In this document: piece after piece, positions 1-12,060 of the stretch
Layout: each line of letters opens with the position of its first letter
Position numbering within the stretch: position 1 is the stretch's first letter
Assembly (NCBI GenBank): GCA_036674765.1
Contig: JARVKI010000001.1
Location: 248,001 to 312,000 of the forward strand
Source of the DNA: Seiridium cupressi
Taxonomy: Eukaryota; Ascomycota; Sordariomycetes; Amphisphaeriales; Sporocadaceae
Direction: 5' to 3'
Length of the DNA: 64,000 nt
Translations under genes and position numbers: made by a program
The notes under the pieces: model-generated
Told to the model about the DNA's origin: nothing
What the model saw: the letters and a program-made list of their open reading frames with translations, nothing else
The model's database searches: none

Positions 1-1906
1 TGGAAACCTCAACAGGAACAACCGACAGGCGACTGGGGTATCGCCTCTCCGTTCGAGAAAGAATCTGAGATGGCCCTTATCCGAGTGAATATTTCGCTTA
101 CATCTGACTCGAATCCCGTGGCCGCTTGCTATCTGGATGAGCAGGAAACCATTGCGAGCCCAGACGTGTTCGCCTACCCCGGTGTTCCTGCGAATATGCC
201 GGCGCCTTATTTTGGCGACTACAAAGAGTTGGGATTGACATCGGGGAGCTGCTATGACCGATATGGACGGTTTGGGCCATACGGGTACAGCTATGGTCCT
301 GAGCAAGGCGACCTTGGCCTATTCAATGCAACACAGAACACCGGGACCGAAGCCTTCTTTAAACTATTCGAGCCTATCGACTACCGCCAGGTCAACTGGG
401 GACGGGCACAGAAGCGCTGTTACGAGAAGAATGTGCAACGTTTCAGACGTCCAAATGAAACGCAGAATGCAATTGCAGCAACCCATATCAGGCGACATGC
501 TTCTGTCCTGCGCGCGTGGGAAAACTACAACTATACGGATGCGCAGCTGCTCAGCATACGTGCAATGGTAAACGAGCTGTCTCTGAAATCGGGAGCCGAG
601 TACGATGCACACATTCTAGTCGAGATCAAAGACTTGAGTCAACCGATATAGGGGTCTCCTAAAGCGTATAGAGAAGTGCTCGAGCGTAATACTCCACGCG
701 AGTTCTGGGGCATCACAACGTTATGGTCGGAGGATCTGTTACGTACATATTACTCGACAAATGCATTCGAGGAGGCACCTAAATTCCAGGAGAACAAACA
801 AAATTCCGTTACGGGCGTATTTCGCTCCGGGCATTGGCCAATGCAGTGGTTCTCCCAGCAACACCCAGAGTACGAATTCTTCTGGAATTGGGAGATGGAT
901 GTGCGATACACAGGGCACTATTACGAATTTACAAATGCTCTTTCCCAATGTTCAGATAAGCAGCCGCGCAAAGGACTGTGGGAACGCAATGCGAAATTCT
1001 GGATACCGAGCGAGCACGGCTCCTGGAGTGAGTTCGTGGACATGGTAGAAAACACTACGGCCAGAGGCTCCGAACCCCCCATCTGGGGTCCTGCACAGTT
1101 CGAAGATGCTCAAGGGCTACTTGAGTACCCTGGAAGTGTCATCCCACCGAGTGCATATGAGAAGGACAACTACGAATGGGGCGTAGGCGAGGCGGCGGAT
1201 CTCGTCACATTCAACCCCATATTTGACGTCGAGAAGAGCACGTGGCTCCACGGCACCGATGTTACGGGCTACAACACCACAGTTGGGCTGCCACCGAGGC
1301 GGTGCTCTGTCGTTGCTGTCACTCGCATGTCTAAAAGGCTACTGAACCTGATGCACGAGGAGACTTGGAAAAAACGGCATAGTATGTTTCCCGAAGTCTT
1401 CCCGGCTAGCATTGCACTTCATTACGGTCTGAAGGCGGCCTATCCCCCTATACCAGTCTATCTAGACTCCAGTAAGCAACTTCCAAAGTTATTTCACGCC
1501 CCGTATAGCCTGTTTCGGGAGTTTATTGATTCCTTGTCAAGCGTTTCTGCTCTTGCAACATGGTTTCTGACTCCCGATAACTCGCCAAGCATATTCGAAA
1601 AACCAATCACTGACTCCAGGTGTTGTAGTGTGGAATCTGAAGTGGCTGGATCGGGTGTTCAACTGGCCAAAAGGTAAAACCGAGAGCGTGTTCTCGTTTT
1701 TTGATAATGCAGAGCCCGGGTTCGGCGAGTTTAATCATTTGGGGAGCACCTTTTATTTCCTCAACCAATTTGGAGGCTCGCTCTGGAGACGATAGATGGG
1801 CGCAGCAGACAATGGTATAGGAGAAGTGGAGTGGGAAGAAGAGCACAGTGGGCGGATGTGTTTGAGACCGATATTGATTCATCCAGTAAAGAGTGACGGG
1901 ATATGA
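1..1906 (+). pseudogene. DUF3405 family protein, 5'-truncated by the window, two in-frame TAG codons
   Basis: The frame is already open at base 1, so the N-terminus lies outside the window. Exon 1 runs to 1471. An intron at 1472-1628 (GTAAGC donor, CTGAC near the 3' end, TTGTAG acceptor) restores the frame into exon 2 (1629-1906, TGA). Family-typical blocks are FEPIDYRQVNWG, GHWPMQWFSQQHPEYEFFWN, NWEMDVRYTGHYYEF, LDRVFNWPKG and, near the end, HSGRMCLRPILIHPVK. DUF3405 proteins are fungal, glycosyltransferase-like proteins of unknown substrate. Two TAG codons interrupt an otherwise continuous frame, at 649-651 (within PI*GSPKAYREVLERN) and 1793-1795 (after SLWRR). From memory of the family both sites normally carry Trp (TGG). 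Whether it is a decaying pseudogene or a gene needing UAG recoding cannot be settled from DNA alone. The family call is confident; the pseudogene status is not. Confidence 0.8.
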
Positions 1907-4472
1907 TGTTTGCTTCCGGATACCAAACATGTGCAGCGATATGAATTATGATCTTTCTTTCATCAATGTGCCATTGAATTGACTCATCTCGAGACCTTTG
2001 TAGAGATGGATTGGAAATATTGCATGTATTCCACTCCTTTGGTGATCGCTCCTTGGATTCCTCACGATGGCATCTCTAGATTCCGTGTTTCGGTGACACT
2101 TATCAAACTGGAATTTTTCGGTGAGACTGGCTGCCGCAGCATATTTCAGATTTTGCTGGGAGCCATTGATTCCTGTGCGTAGCAGAATGGACCCGTGCTC
2201 GGATATGACGGAGCTGTAACGGTCCAAAGTGGCCGAAAAGAAAGTTCAGAAGGTTACTTTCACAATATTTGAAGGTGCCACCATTGTGACGTGGCCTAGC
2301 CATCTAGGAGACCGCACGCTTTTGACCAGTATGCATACATACATGCTTTTCGATGCAAAAGTAATGGTGCTGTCATGAACTCAGGCTGACAAAATAATGC
2401 CGCTTCTACTAGAGATAGGCAAACCCCTGTCAAATGACCTATCGTATATGAGCAACTTCTTCCTGCTTTCTTTACCTATACGGGCTCTTGGCTGTCATAT
2501 CAAATGACACGGGCAGGAAGAAGGAAAGAACGAAACCAAAAAGAAGCAAATGATCACCATCAAGAGTGATCGCCTCATCTAGAAGCGCATGGCCAATAGT
2601 AAAAGCATTTTGTTTTGTTCTGTGTGATAACTCCATTACTTCGCGCATCACGTGTGATTCGCCAGTGTCTGATGTAGTTTCGTGCCCACTTATTCCCTGA
2701 ACGGGTAGTATATCGCTGACCACGACCGATATGGCGACTATAGAAAGCAGCACCGTATCCAATTTAGATAGCGCAATAAGCGCTTCATACTCGAAGTCAA
2801 AAGCTCAGCTAGCACCAGCAGGTCAGCAATAGGAATGCTAATCTCCATAACTTCACTACCAAGCATAATATATCCACGACTTCCAAATCCGACTGCCCTG
2901 ATGCATTTCGTGATATTTGAAGAATCAGTTAGTGTTTACACCCCAGCACTTAATCTAGAACGTTGGCTTGCTACGTTTACTAGCTCGGGCATATAGCTGG
3001 CATGTACCTCATGGGTGATTCAAAGTCATCGCTAAAAGACCGAGGCATCCAATAGACTCGGCTTGGGATTTGCAGCTTCCGTACGTGGATCAACGTGCGT
3101 GTCTCATATCATGCACGTTGAGGCCAGTAGTGTGGGTGTATGAACAGGGCGTCGATGAATTAAAGCTGCGCGACTAAATGTTCCAGAGTTCTGTTGATCT
3201 GCGCACAATATAACTGTAGTACAAGAGGAGTGCCTCATAAAATCTAAAGTCGAGAAGAACTACATATTAGTGGGTATTAATTGTTATAGTAGGTAGCCAC
3301 ATAGACCACGCAAACTCCGTCAGACTTCAGCTCACATAACGCGATGGTATCCAACGTCAGTATCCGTTATGCTACTAGCTTCCAACTGGGTTGGTTTTGT
3401 CGCATTAACAAGCAATGGGTACTGCAAGATTGGCGGTGTTGAAGTAAAGATGCTAGGGAAGGATCTTAATAATAATGATGGGAGAACTGGAAAACCTAAT
3501 GAAGATACACTTCGACCAAGGATTCGAGAGCTCTTGTCCGGCACGTCATGCTCTTTGTTCACTATCATAACTCTTCTGTCTCCGGTTCAACAAGCCATGT
3601 AAGGGCGAACCAATAATTCCGACAGGCGTCGCGTAAGTTACTCATTCAATACGATTTATCTAAGAAATTTAAAGCCGGTAGAATTAGAAATACCCTCCGA
3701 CAAATCAGCTAAATTCAATCACACTAGTTCTTATAACCTAACCAACATGTGCCATGAGAGTACACGTCACCTTTTGTCACATACATCACATCTGTCGTGC
3801 GACATTGATACGCCTTGTTGTCACCGCTCGGGGAAAGTTACAGGGTCAAGGACAGTAGAATGCGTCGTCAAATGGCACCAAAAACTCATTTAGTCCTACT
3901 GAGTGCTGGATCGGTCATTTCTGATTACAGACAGTCACTGCTAGTCTTGGACACTGAAGGCAATAGATACGACATGATACCCCAGACAAGTTTGTATTAA
4001 ATCTGCGGCCAGAGGCATACGTGATGTTCATTGGCGCTCAAAAAGCACCCACCAGAGTTACAGGGGATCGGGCGGATCACGGGATCGTAACTTGACGCAG
4101 CAGGGGTCCAAGGGTCTTGTGAAGCTCGATCCGGCTAGCCCCGGAAAACAATCAGACCGTGACATCGTCTGAACAGAAAAAGCATGGCAAGCATGGGCCT
4201 GAAATTTTGGGGATTCTTGACGGGTTTCCAGCGGTCAGGTAGCGAGAGATGATGGCTTCATGGGTGAAGGCTTGTATGCGTATATGTGGGTGTGCTGGCA
4301 AATCAGGCTATCAAAATTCCAAATAGGTATCGTGTGAACAAACAATGCGCTGGGTGTCTGGGGTATGTAACTATTCCGGCTCCGTGATCCCTCGATGATT
4401 GTTTGCACGGGCGTGCTTGTCTGGAGGCGCGTGAGCGGCGAGCTCGCTCCCTTCTATGGTCTGTGATGTCGG
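1907..4472. other. Intergenic region without a supportable gene
   Basis: About 2.6 kb between the DUF3405 gene and the 3' end of the Nudix gene. Short open frames occur on both strands (for example 2472-2762 on the minus strand, hydrophobic at its N-terminus but beginning at TTG) and none resembles a known family. Composition becomes more AT-rich around 2.3-4.0 kb. No tRNA, tandem repeat or terminal inverted repeat was recognised by eye. Confidence 0.5.
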
Positions 4473-5033
4473 TCAATTCCAACGCCGAAAGCCATTCCAC
4501 CCCGCGCTCTCCACCAAATTGATAGCTCTCCTCAGCATGTCGCGGTCTTTCTGGAACGTGAGGACATTCATCGCATCTTCGTAGTCGATGAACTCTGGAA
4601 TGAAATGGACCTCCGGCTTACCCGGCGGTGTGCTTCTGTCCACCTCAGCAATGAACCACCAGACCAGTTTGACGCCCTCTTCTTCGCCGAGGTCTCTGAC
4701 TTCCAAGAAGAACGGCTCCGTGAGTCCATGATAGGTCCTTGCTAGGTCCTGCACATCGGCTGCTTCCAAGTCAGACGGCGCGCGGGTTGGCATAGTCACT
4801 GGTCGCAGCCGGCACGAAAAGCCGCTCTCCTCCCTCACTTCGCGGACGGCGGCGTCCTGTCGCGTTTCGTTGCAGTTGCGCCGGCCTTTTGGCAGCACCC
4901 AGTGGTCTTTCTTGACGAGGTGGAGGAGGCAGACCTTTCTAGATCTCCCAGACAGGTCGAATAATATTGCTCCGCAAGACTCGACGAACTTCTCGCTTGG
5001 GTAGATTTGCGTATCCCACATGTAGGCGGCCAT
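4473..5033 (-). CDS. Nudix hydrolase
   Basis: Single-exon gene of 186 aa starting at a real ATG. A perfect Nudix box GX5EX7REUXEEXGU lies at about residues 50-72: it starts at the Gly of PKGRRNCNE and runs through TRQDAAV and REVREESGF. Nudix enzymes use this box to bind Mg2+ and hydrolyse a nucleoside diphosphate linked to another moiety. The preceding WVLPKG is the usual lead-in to the box. The C-terminal half (VWWFIAEVD, a FIPEFIDYEDAMNVL segment and a C-terminal SAGWNGF) resembles fungal Nudix proteins related to diphosphoinositol-polyphosphate or diadenosine-polyphosphate hydrolases, but the substrate cannot be read from sequence. There is no signal peptide, so it is probably cytosolic or nuclear. 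Length is normal for the group. Confidence 0.9.
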   Translation of the reverse strand: MAAYMWDTQIYPSEKFVESCGAILFDLSGRSRKVCLLHLVKKDHWVLPKGRRNCNETRQDAAVREVREESGFSCRLRPVTMPTRAPSDLEAADVQDLARTYHGLTEPFFLEVRDLGEEEGVKLVWWFIAEVDRSTPPGKPEVHFIPEFIDYEDAMNVLTFQKDRDMLRRAINLVESAGWNGFRRWN

Positions 5034-5948
5034 TACTGCGATGCGTGACTCGTGTAGAAAACCAGCGTGGAATTTGACGGGACAACAGCGACAGCTCCCT
5101 GGCGAGGCCGGAGTTTTGTAGTTAAGCTGTTTGTATAATGGGTTCTTTGGTGTTTGTAGAATAGTCGGGATTGACTAATTTCGCGACCAAGACCCCACGT
5201 AAAATGAAGGCCCAGGATTAGCAATCCACCAAGTTGAGATGTGATAGAAATAAGATTAGAGAAAACTTAAAAAATTCCTCTTGTCCTCGACAGGGCAACA
5301 CTCGCGCCTTTTGTAACCAACGGGCACGGCTCGTCTCAAGCAGTCAGCAAGCGATGCGACCGTCATGGCTTTGAGCCTCATGGAATTTGTTGGAGTCAGG
5401 TGGCCGGCACAAAGCGTCCCGAATCCATGGATCTGACAGACGCCTCATTCGTCCATGGTCGAGGTGACGACCGCTCCAAGGAGTAATAGGTGGTGAATCG
5501 CGCGATCGCTGGCAGTCCGACCCCGTCTTGGACCATGATCCTAGATTGCGATCTGGCGGCAGAAGCCGACGTGGGACGAACGGGGCCAGGCGGCCAAGAC
5601 GTGAATCACTTCGAAAAGCCCATCTCGTCTCGTTGCAGTTTCCGCTAGGACAAGCAATGACCGGGCAAATACGACACGGTAGCAGCTGCAGTGAGGCTCA
5701 CGCTTCGAATGGTCGCCGTACTGCTTGATTGGGGAGCAATGAGAAGCAACGACTGGTTCTGCGGTTCCGAATGTGCCATGTCCATGCCAGCAATGGGTAG
5801 GATTGCTCTTGTGTTCATGCACGTCAGCGCCTCCATTCCCCATTACCATGGCATGCAAGCCATATTCGACCAAGCTTCCAAGCAACTGTCTGCGGGACCA
5901 GACGAATCTGGCGGCCGTTGACACGAGTGGGGCCAGATGCGCGCATGG

Positions 5949-5950
<2 letters not shown>

Positions 5951-5994
<44 letters not shown>

Positions 5995-6048
5995 GGGGCG
6001 CGGCGAGGGGGGAGAGAAAAGATTTTAAAAAAAATAACNNNNNNNNNN

Positions 6049-6098
<50 letters not shown>
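5951..6098. other. Assembly gap flanked by poly-G and poly-C
   Basis: A run of 42 G (5951-5992) is followed by about 46 bases of low-quality-looking sequence, then ten N (6039-6048), then 50 C (6049-6098). Read outward from the gap, both contig ends terminate in poly-G, which is how dark-cycle poly-G read tails from two-colour Illumina chemistry would be incorporated. The open frames through this block that give poly-Gly or poly-Pro are artefacts. True sequence and length here are unknown. Confidence 0.9.
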
Positions 6099-6100
<2 letters not shown>

Positions 6101-6626
6101 GCGGGGCAGGGCGAGGTTGCGCTCGCTGCAGGCTGACGGACCTTGAGTATAAGAAATGGACCCAACAGGATTTTGGTGATTCCGACAGTCAAGAGACCGG
6201 AGGGCCAAGGATGATACCAATGGTCAATTGTGTGATATTTCCATCCATGAAGCTCGTAGTGCGCAACAGACTCGCAAGATCTGATCATACGGCGGATCAA
6301 TGGCCAACAGCCCCCCTCTTCCGGATACCACCTGTTGGTTCTCACCTTGGATGCGACATACCCACCCATGTAAGCTCGCCAAAGATGATCAAGATTGCGG
6401 GGGTCTGTTCAATCCCCACTGCCCACATTCTAGGCTCAAGCCTGGATTGAGGCGGGGGCCACGGTGGTGAAACCGAACGGCACAGCTGCGGAACGGAGCA
6501 AGGAAACCCCATCACACAAGGCCGACGCGATGGGCTTGGATGGATCACCAACGACGGCGCTTGAAGGCGTGCGCGGGAACGGCACGAAAGGTGACAGGTG
6601 GGACATGTGAAAGTGGATGCGCACAC

Positions 6627-6648
6627 CATCTCATCTCATCTCATCTCA
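6627..6648. repeat. (CATCT)n pentamer microsatellite
   Basis: Four tandem copies of a 5-base CATCT unit plus a partial copy, inside the gene desert. Simple-sequence repeat with no evident function. Confidence 0.8.
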
Positions 6649-9600
6649 CGGGCAGATCCAGCGGGAGCCCACGATAACAACCGCTCCCGCGTGAGCTAAG
6701 TCGACGTGATAGTGTGGTCAAGTGAGCGTACTAGCTTGGGGCGGATGATCAACGGAGTGCGCCAGTACTGCCAGCATAGGAGATAGCGATAAGCACTCGT
6801 CGCCTTATGCCGTCCTGCCATATCTCGAGGAGGGTCAAGAGAGCCTCCACGACCTACGCGGCACGGATTGGAGGGGGGTCATGTGGGTTGACAATGGGTA
6901 ACTTTGGAAAGAGTCGACCGGGCAGTGTGGTTCATGGCTGAGGATGGAGTCTCGCGTGCTACGGATCGCCTCGCTTCGTGCAATTAGCACTTGGCTGTCG
7001 GGTAATAGAAGGGGCGCTCCATTGCAATAAATGTAACCGCGTTGTATACTGGTGCCACAAGGGCGGGGAGGATTGAGGGGCTGCCGACAACCTGCACCCA
7101 GTTCGCATCGGGATTTGATAAACATTCATACATCTCAAGTGGACAATTCCGAATGAACCTCCTAGTATGCGAGAGAGGCCAATCAGTCATATTACCTATA
7201 CCGAGTACTCCCTCTTGGTTTCCCCCCAGATCTTCTTATTCTTTCCCCTCCGGCTTTGGCGGGGACGCTTGAGAGCTGGTCCATCGGGAGAGTGAAACTT
7301 TGAGGCTCTCGGAAGCTTGTGGTCTTGTGGCTTGACTGTAAGTACAGAGCCCATAACTATAGCCCTCGTAGGAGTAGGTATGTCGGTGGCCTTTAGAAGC
7401 CCGGCATGAAGGGCGGTCAACTGTACCATAAGGCATAAAACCGGATTTAGAACTTCATCGAGCTGCGATTGACTCATGCGTGTCCCACCGCTGTCCTGGG
7501 CCTCGCTAACCCAAACGCCTCACATTGCCTCTAGGCAGTCTACTCAGTATACCTAGCAGCTAGTAACCCGTGGAAGAGTGAAGTGCTGGGCGCGGGGAGG
7601 TGTAGTGGAGAATCTCTGGCGGTGGAATCCTGGGCTGAGGGGTGTAATTGTAATGGATTCATGTATTCACGGGATGGAAACGGCGCAACCAGAATCCGCC
7701 CTCGGACGGAGTTGCGCAGCACAAGGCGAAGAGCAACGTGCAGTCTATGACGCTTGCTCGGGATGCGGACGAGACGAGCCATCCCAAAGCCCGACCCCGA
7801 CGAACCTGGGTATTGTTCCAGCAGCTGTCCGTAGGAGCCGTAGGAGCCGTCGAATCCATGGATGCAGCGGTCGATATCGTCAGCGCTCGCTATCGATAAA
7901 GTACCTTGATTGTTTCAAGTCGCCGGTGAGTCTCAGGCCTATGCGCCACGCACAGTGAATCCGCCATGTTGGATTTGTGAGCACGCCGTCCGGGGTCTAG
8001 TGCTAAGCACTAACACCACGCCTCTTGCCGTTATTGATAGCGCGCAAGGGAGCTGGAGGACGCCTTGGGTGGGTGGCGGTACCGTCATTGTACACTACCT
8101 CTGATGCACCAAAGATACCTGCCGCCGCGCCTCCTAGACAGAGGCTTGCTGTCAAGCTCGAGCGCATCAGTCGAGCCCGAAAGAGCTAACCCCAGGCCAC
8201 AGCATGCCAATCACAGTGGACGAACCCACTGATTAGTGCCACTTGTGGTTAAACGGTTCGCTGCCGCCACTACCCACCGGTATCTCCATTCATGCTGTAC
8301 TCCTGTTCGCAAACAGCCCCTCTCGACTTTCGTCTTCCTCCCGGTTTCCTTCTTGCCTGGCCTGCGCAGTATGAGTCACAGACCTCACTCTTGGGCGCGC
8401 TTTGGAGCCAACAACGTCGTGGGAGCTCTGCTTCGCCCCCCACCGCACACGCAATGAACACAGAAGAACCCAACGCCGACGCACTCACGCACTCGAGCCC
8501 CATTGCCATCAATTGCCCCTCACCAATTGGCCAATTCGTCTCGTTGCTGGCGCTCCGCGTCCCTCTTTGCAGGCGCCAGTTTGCCGTGGAATCCACGGTC
8601 CAAAGGTACAGCAAACGTCGCTTTCATTCACCCCCTCAGTTAGTCAGTCAGACAAATATCCAAGGTACCGCAAGCCTGTTTTTCCCCAAGTGACCAATTG
8701 GCTCAAGCCCAACTTGGCATGGTGCTTGGAAAGTCCTATTGCCCTGCCTAGCTGTAGATTCCGGTAGGCTTCTTTCTGTCGTTACATATCTGCCTTTGGA
8801 AGGTTGCCTCCAACTCCACAGGCACCCCCATCGAATACTCACAATTCCGCGAGCAAGTTGTCCGACTTCGCCTACCTTCCCATTGGGATCTTGGCAACGT
8901 GTGCTAGCTGACGGGATGATGACATGTCAGATAGACTTTGCACCTTGATCGCGAGGGCTATGCAGTAGAACCGCGTTGCCCGCTGATCTGCCTCTTGGCA
9001 ATTGGGCGAACCGGGCCCAACTTTATCTCGACTCTGTGTCCGCATGAAACGAGGCACCAGAAAGCTTGCGACACGACAGAACTTCTGCGTGTCAATTGCA
9101 GGTCAATCGGTTCCTCTATCCAGTCAGAGCGCGGCGGAACGCATTCTCTCATTCACGCGCGGCTTCAGTTCGACAGCAACTGCTTGCAACGAGGCGAGCC
9201 GAGGCGACGTGATGCGATGCCTCCCCAAAGCCTTGGCTGGCCTCTCTGCTCGTTTCTGCCGCCAAAAGCAGCAACGGGCAAACTAGACTAATTCAAATGA
9301 CCGCTCACAACACAAAGTCGACGTTGGTACCCAATGTGCAATAACCCGGGCGGATTGGCGACTCCAGTACAATACAACACACAGGCAGCTCTCAATTCGT
9401 CTCGACGATTGGATCTCGCAGGCATAAAGTCGGGTGTGACGAATCCGGTGCCTATTGGGCGTTAACTCGGTGGATCTAGACAAGTCCTTGGTGCCAATCC
9501 ACCAAGTGACCCATGAGGAAGCATCACACGCCCTTGGCCTTTGAGACACACACCCCTCCCCGTCCATTGGTCACGTTCTACCCCTCTTTGGCCCCCTTCT

Positions 9601-10878
9601 GGCTGCCAGGGCAATTGCAGCATCTTGGGCAACCTACGCAACTGGACAGAGAGGCCAATTGTTCTCAGTATGTTACTTCTAATGCCAATGGCAATGTGTA
9701 ATGCCCCTCGGCGCATTCCAGTTGCGAGCGAGGCAGCCAATTGACGGAGCTTGGTGCATCTGCCCGCCGGCTTTTCTCTGTTGGTCTTCGAGTGAGCCCG
9801 GCCGGTGTGTGGCCGCCGAAGCCAGAAGGAAGAAGTCTTCCTCTCTTGGGTAGAAGTACACCGGTCTGAAAGTACTTTGAGTACTTGGGTGCCAGCCTGA
9901 CATTTCACGCAGGGCCAATCCCAAAATAAGCCAGCGTTAGAGTGTCACATCCCTGCGCCCGCACACTGCGTCGGCCGGCCCTGCCTGATGACCTGACTGC
10001 GGTTACTTGGGTGGTACATGAGAATGGGGGAGTGACTCTTGGACGACACCACCACGTTCATCATCCGACAAAGTACACCCACACACTCCCCATGGTAAGC
10101 CTGGATTTATCTTCTAGATTGCCTTGGGGGCTGCCGCTCTCCTCTCCCTCTCTCATATCTATTTGTCTATGAGCCATCCTGCGGATGGGCTTCACGTCCT
10201 TCTACCTCTTTCTTTGATTCCTTCTGTCCTTTGAGTTCTAGAAACTTCAAGCCTGTTGACCACATCAGAACTGCACGCATTTGCCACCTCAACGGGTGTG
10301 TAGTCTCTTTTATTTCGTTCATGCACGCGCTCGATCCTAGCTCTAGCGAGTTCTATACCGCTTGACGACTATCTTGGGCTTTCCCCCGCAAATAGTGGCA
10401 ACGGTCAAACAATCCACCCTCACGATTGTTGGCTATTGCGATTATTCGGACCTTTGGGCGGCTTGTTCCCAATTCCATTGTTCCTCTGATTCACAGAGGT
10501 TGGACAATCCAGCAATTACACAATCGCAAGGGGCTAGCGGAATTCGTACTTCTAACGCCTATTTCCGAATCCAGTCTTCTTGCTTCTTCCCCGAACTTCC
10601 AACATTAACAACCTCGCCTCTCCTACTACACAGCCAACAACTTTCAACGCACTGACTTACAAATAAAGTCTGTCAATCCCACGTCCGCCTCTTCCGTTAG
10701 GCTCATTGACCCAATCAATTTGTCAATTGAGTCAACTTGCTCATACGCATTCTGGCTTCTGCCTGATTCGCCACCTGACTGTCGACTCTCCACTTATAAG
10801 ACTCACACGGCCGACAAACGTGCTCGGAGTATTATGCTGCCTACCAACAGTTTCATACAACAACAACAACGACCAACC

Positions 10879-12060
10879 ATGGATTCTTCGGCATCGTCAG
10901 GATGCACACAAATATCAAACATCAACGCTGCTATCATGGGCTCTTCAAATCTTGGTTCCGAGTCCAAGAAACCCCTGGATATCAGCAATCTCATGTCGCC
11001 GCCTGAGCTTCCGCTAATTGATTCGTTCGCGCCGACAGCTGCGCACGTGTCCATGGATCAAGCAACTTCAGATATCCGGAAGGCACCTGGACCAAACCCA
11101 CCATTGTCGCCGCCCATCAGTCCTCTTTCGAAGATCGATCATTCCGTCGGCGTCGAGGCAACGAACAGCGCTCCAGTCAAAGATCCCATCCTATATCCCA
11201 CTCACGATCTTTCGCCTCCTCAGCAGCCCTTGTTCTCACGAGAGGAATCTGTCGAAACGCAGCGAATCGTTGACCACCATGTTGTGGCTAGGCCTGCTAC
11301 TCTGTTCAAAGAAACAACGCCGCCGCGCCGTGAGGAATATGAGTTGATGATGTACTTCCAGTCTGAAGTACTGAAGAAGTTTCAGCATAATCCGAAGGGT
11401 TGGCTTCAACGCGAGCGCGCTCAGCTGCTCGCTGACAGAAAGGCTGGCGCTCGCCACAATCACTACAAGCTGCACCCAATTCTACCAGCAAAGCCTCAAC
11501 CAATTCGAACTCAGGTGCAGCGGGTAGTGAAGCCTCCGAAGGCCACGACAAGACCACTACAAGCATCGCCGCCCGCTCCTCGACCTATCCGTGCTGCGTC
11601 TCCAGCCGCACAGATACAGAGGCACACAGCAATCAAGAGGGTCAGTGTGACTCCTGACCCTGCGTCTCGTCGAGCTGCTGCGCCAAGTCGCGAGGATAAG
11701 GACTTCAGCTCTCTGCCCGACTTCTGCCCGCCTCTCAGCTCTCTGCCTTCCAAAGCAAATAGTCTCAAGGTTGACTGGAAGGGAGCTCCGATCGACCTAA
11801 GCAGCGATCCTCAACGGGACTTGCTTCATCCGGATGAGCTCTCCTTGGCAGCGAATCTGCGGCTTGATGCTGCTACCTATCTGACCAGCAAGCGCCGAAT
11901 GTTCATTGCTCGCCTGAATTGCCTCAAGATCAACAAAGAGTTCCGCAAGACGGATGCTCAACAGGCTTGCAAGATCGATGTCAATAAGGCATCCAAGCTG
12001 TGGACGGCTTTCGAGAAAGTCGGCTGGCTAGAGAAGCACTGGGTCGCGCGTTTTGTATAA
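10879..12060 (+). CDS. SWIRM domain protein, FUN19-like
   Basis: An open frame without introns. I place the start at the ATG at 10879 (context CAACCATGG, protein MDSSASSG..., 393 aa); an in-frame ATG at 10834 would add 15 aa. The N-terminal two thirds is Pro/Ser-rich and disordered, with short motifs such as LMSPPELP. A conserved block around YFQSEVLKKFQHNPKGWL is followed by a basic linker. The last 90 or so residues form a SWIRM helical domain (PDELSLAANLRLDAATYL, MFIARLNCLKINKEFRKTDA, VNKASKLWTAFEKVGWLE). This arrangement matches yeast FUN19/YOR338W and the related fission yeast proteins, nuclear SWIRM proteins linked to chromatin and heterochromatin. The role here is inferred from family only. 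A very long gene-free upstream region suggests complex regulation. Confidence 0.85.
   Translation: MDSSASSGCTQISNINAAIMGSSNLGSESKKPLDISNLMSPPELPLIDSFAPTAAHVSMDQATSDIRKAPGPNPPLSPPISPLSKIDHSVGVEATNSAPVKDPILYPTHDLSPPQQPLFSREESVETQRIVDHHVVARPATLFKETTPPRREEYELMMYFQSEVLKKFQHNPKGWLQRERAQLLADRKAGARHNHYKLHPILPAKPQPIRTQVQRVVKPPKATTRPLQASPPAPRPIRAASPAAQIQRHTAIKRVSVTPDPASRRAAAPSREDKDFSSLPDFCPPLSSLPSKANSLKVDWKGAPIDLSSDPQRDLLHPDELSLAANLRLDAATYLTSKRRMFIARLNCLKINKEFRKTDAQQACKIDVNKASKLWTAFEKVGWLEKHWVARFV

Larger units (their letters stand above)
5034..10878. other. Gene desert with an assembly gap and a pyrimidine-rich leader
   Basis: Nearly 6 kb with no open frame that looks like a protein family. The proximal part (about 5.0-5.3 kb) is the promoter side of the Nudix gene. 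An assembly gap lies at 5951-6098. From about 8.2 kb to 10.85 kb the plus strand is rich in C and T, with many CTTTC, CCTCTC and CCATT tracts, as is usual for long fungal promoters and 5' leaders of regulatory genes. That side faces the FUN19-like gene. Possible splice-like signals occur in the leader (for example GTAAGC at 10095), so a 5'-UTR intron is possible but unproven. Confidence 0.45.

Noticed and set aside
1472..1628. Apparent frameshift near the end of the DUF3405 gene
   Set aside because: A canonical 157-bp intron explains the frame change exactly, so only the TAG codons remain as lesions.
2472..2762. 96-codon minus-strand frame with a hydrophobic N-terminus
   Set aside because: Starts at TTG, has no ATG, no family similarity and no splice partners.
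5773..6450. Long frames through the gap giving poly-Gly or poly-Pro
   Set aside because: They are translations of homopolymer runs and Ns at an assembly gap.
7578..7958. 126-codon plus-strand frame in the gene desert
   Set aside because: Arg/Cys/Ser-rich random-looking sequence, with overlapping frames of similar length on the other strand.
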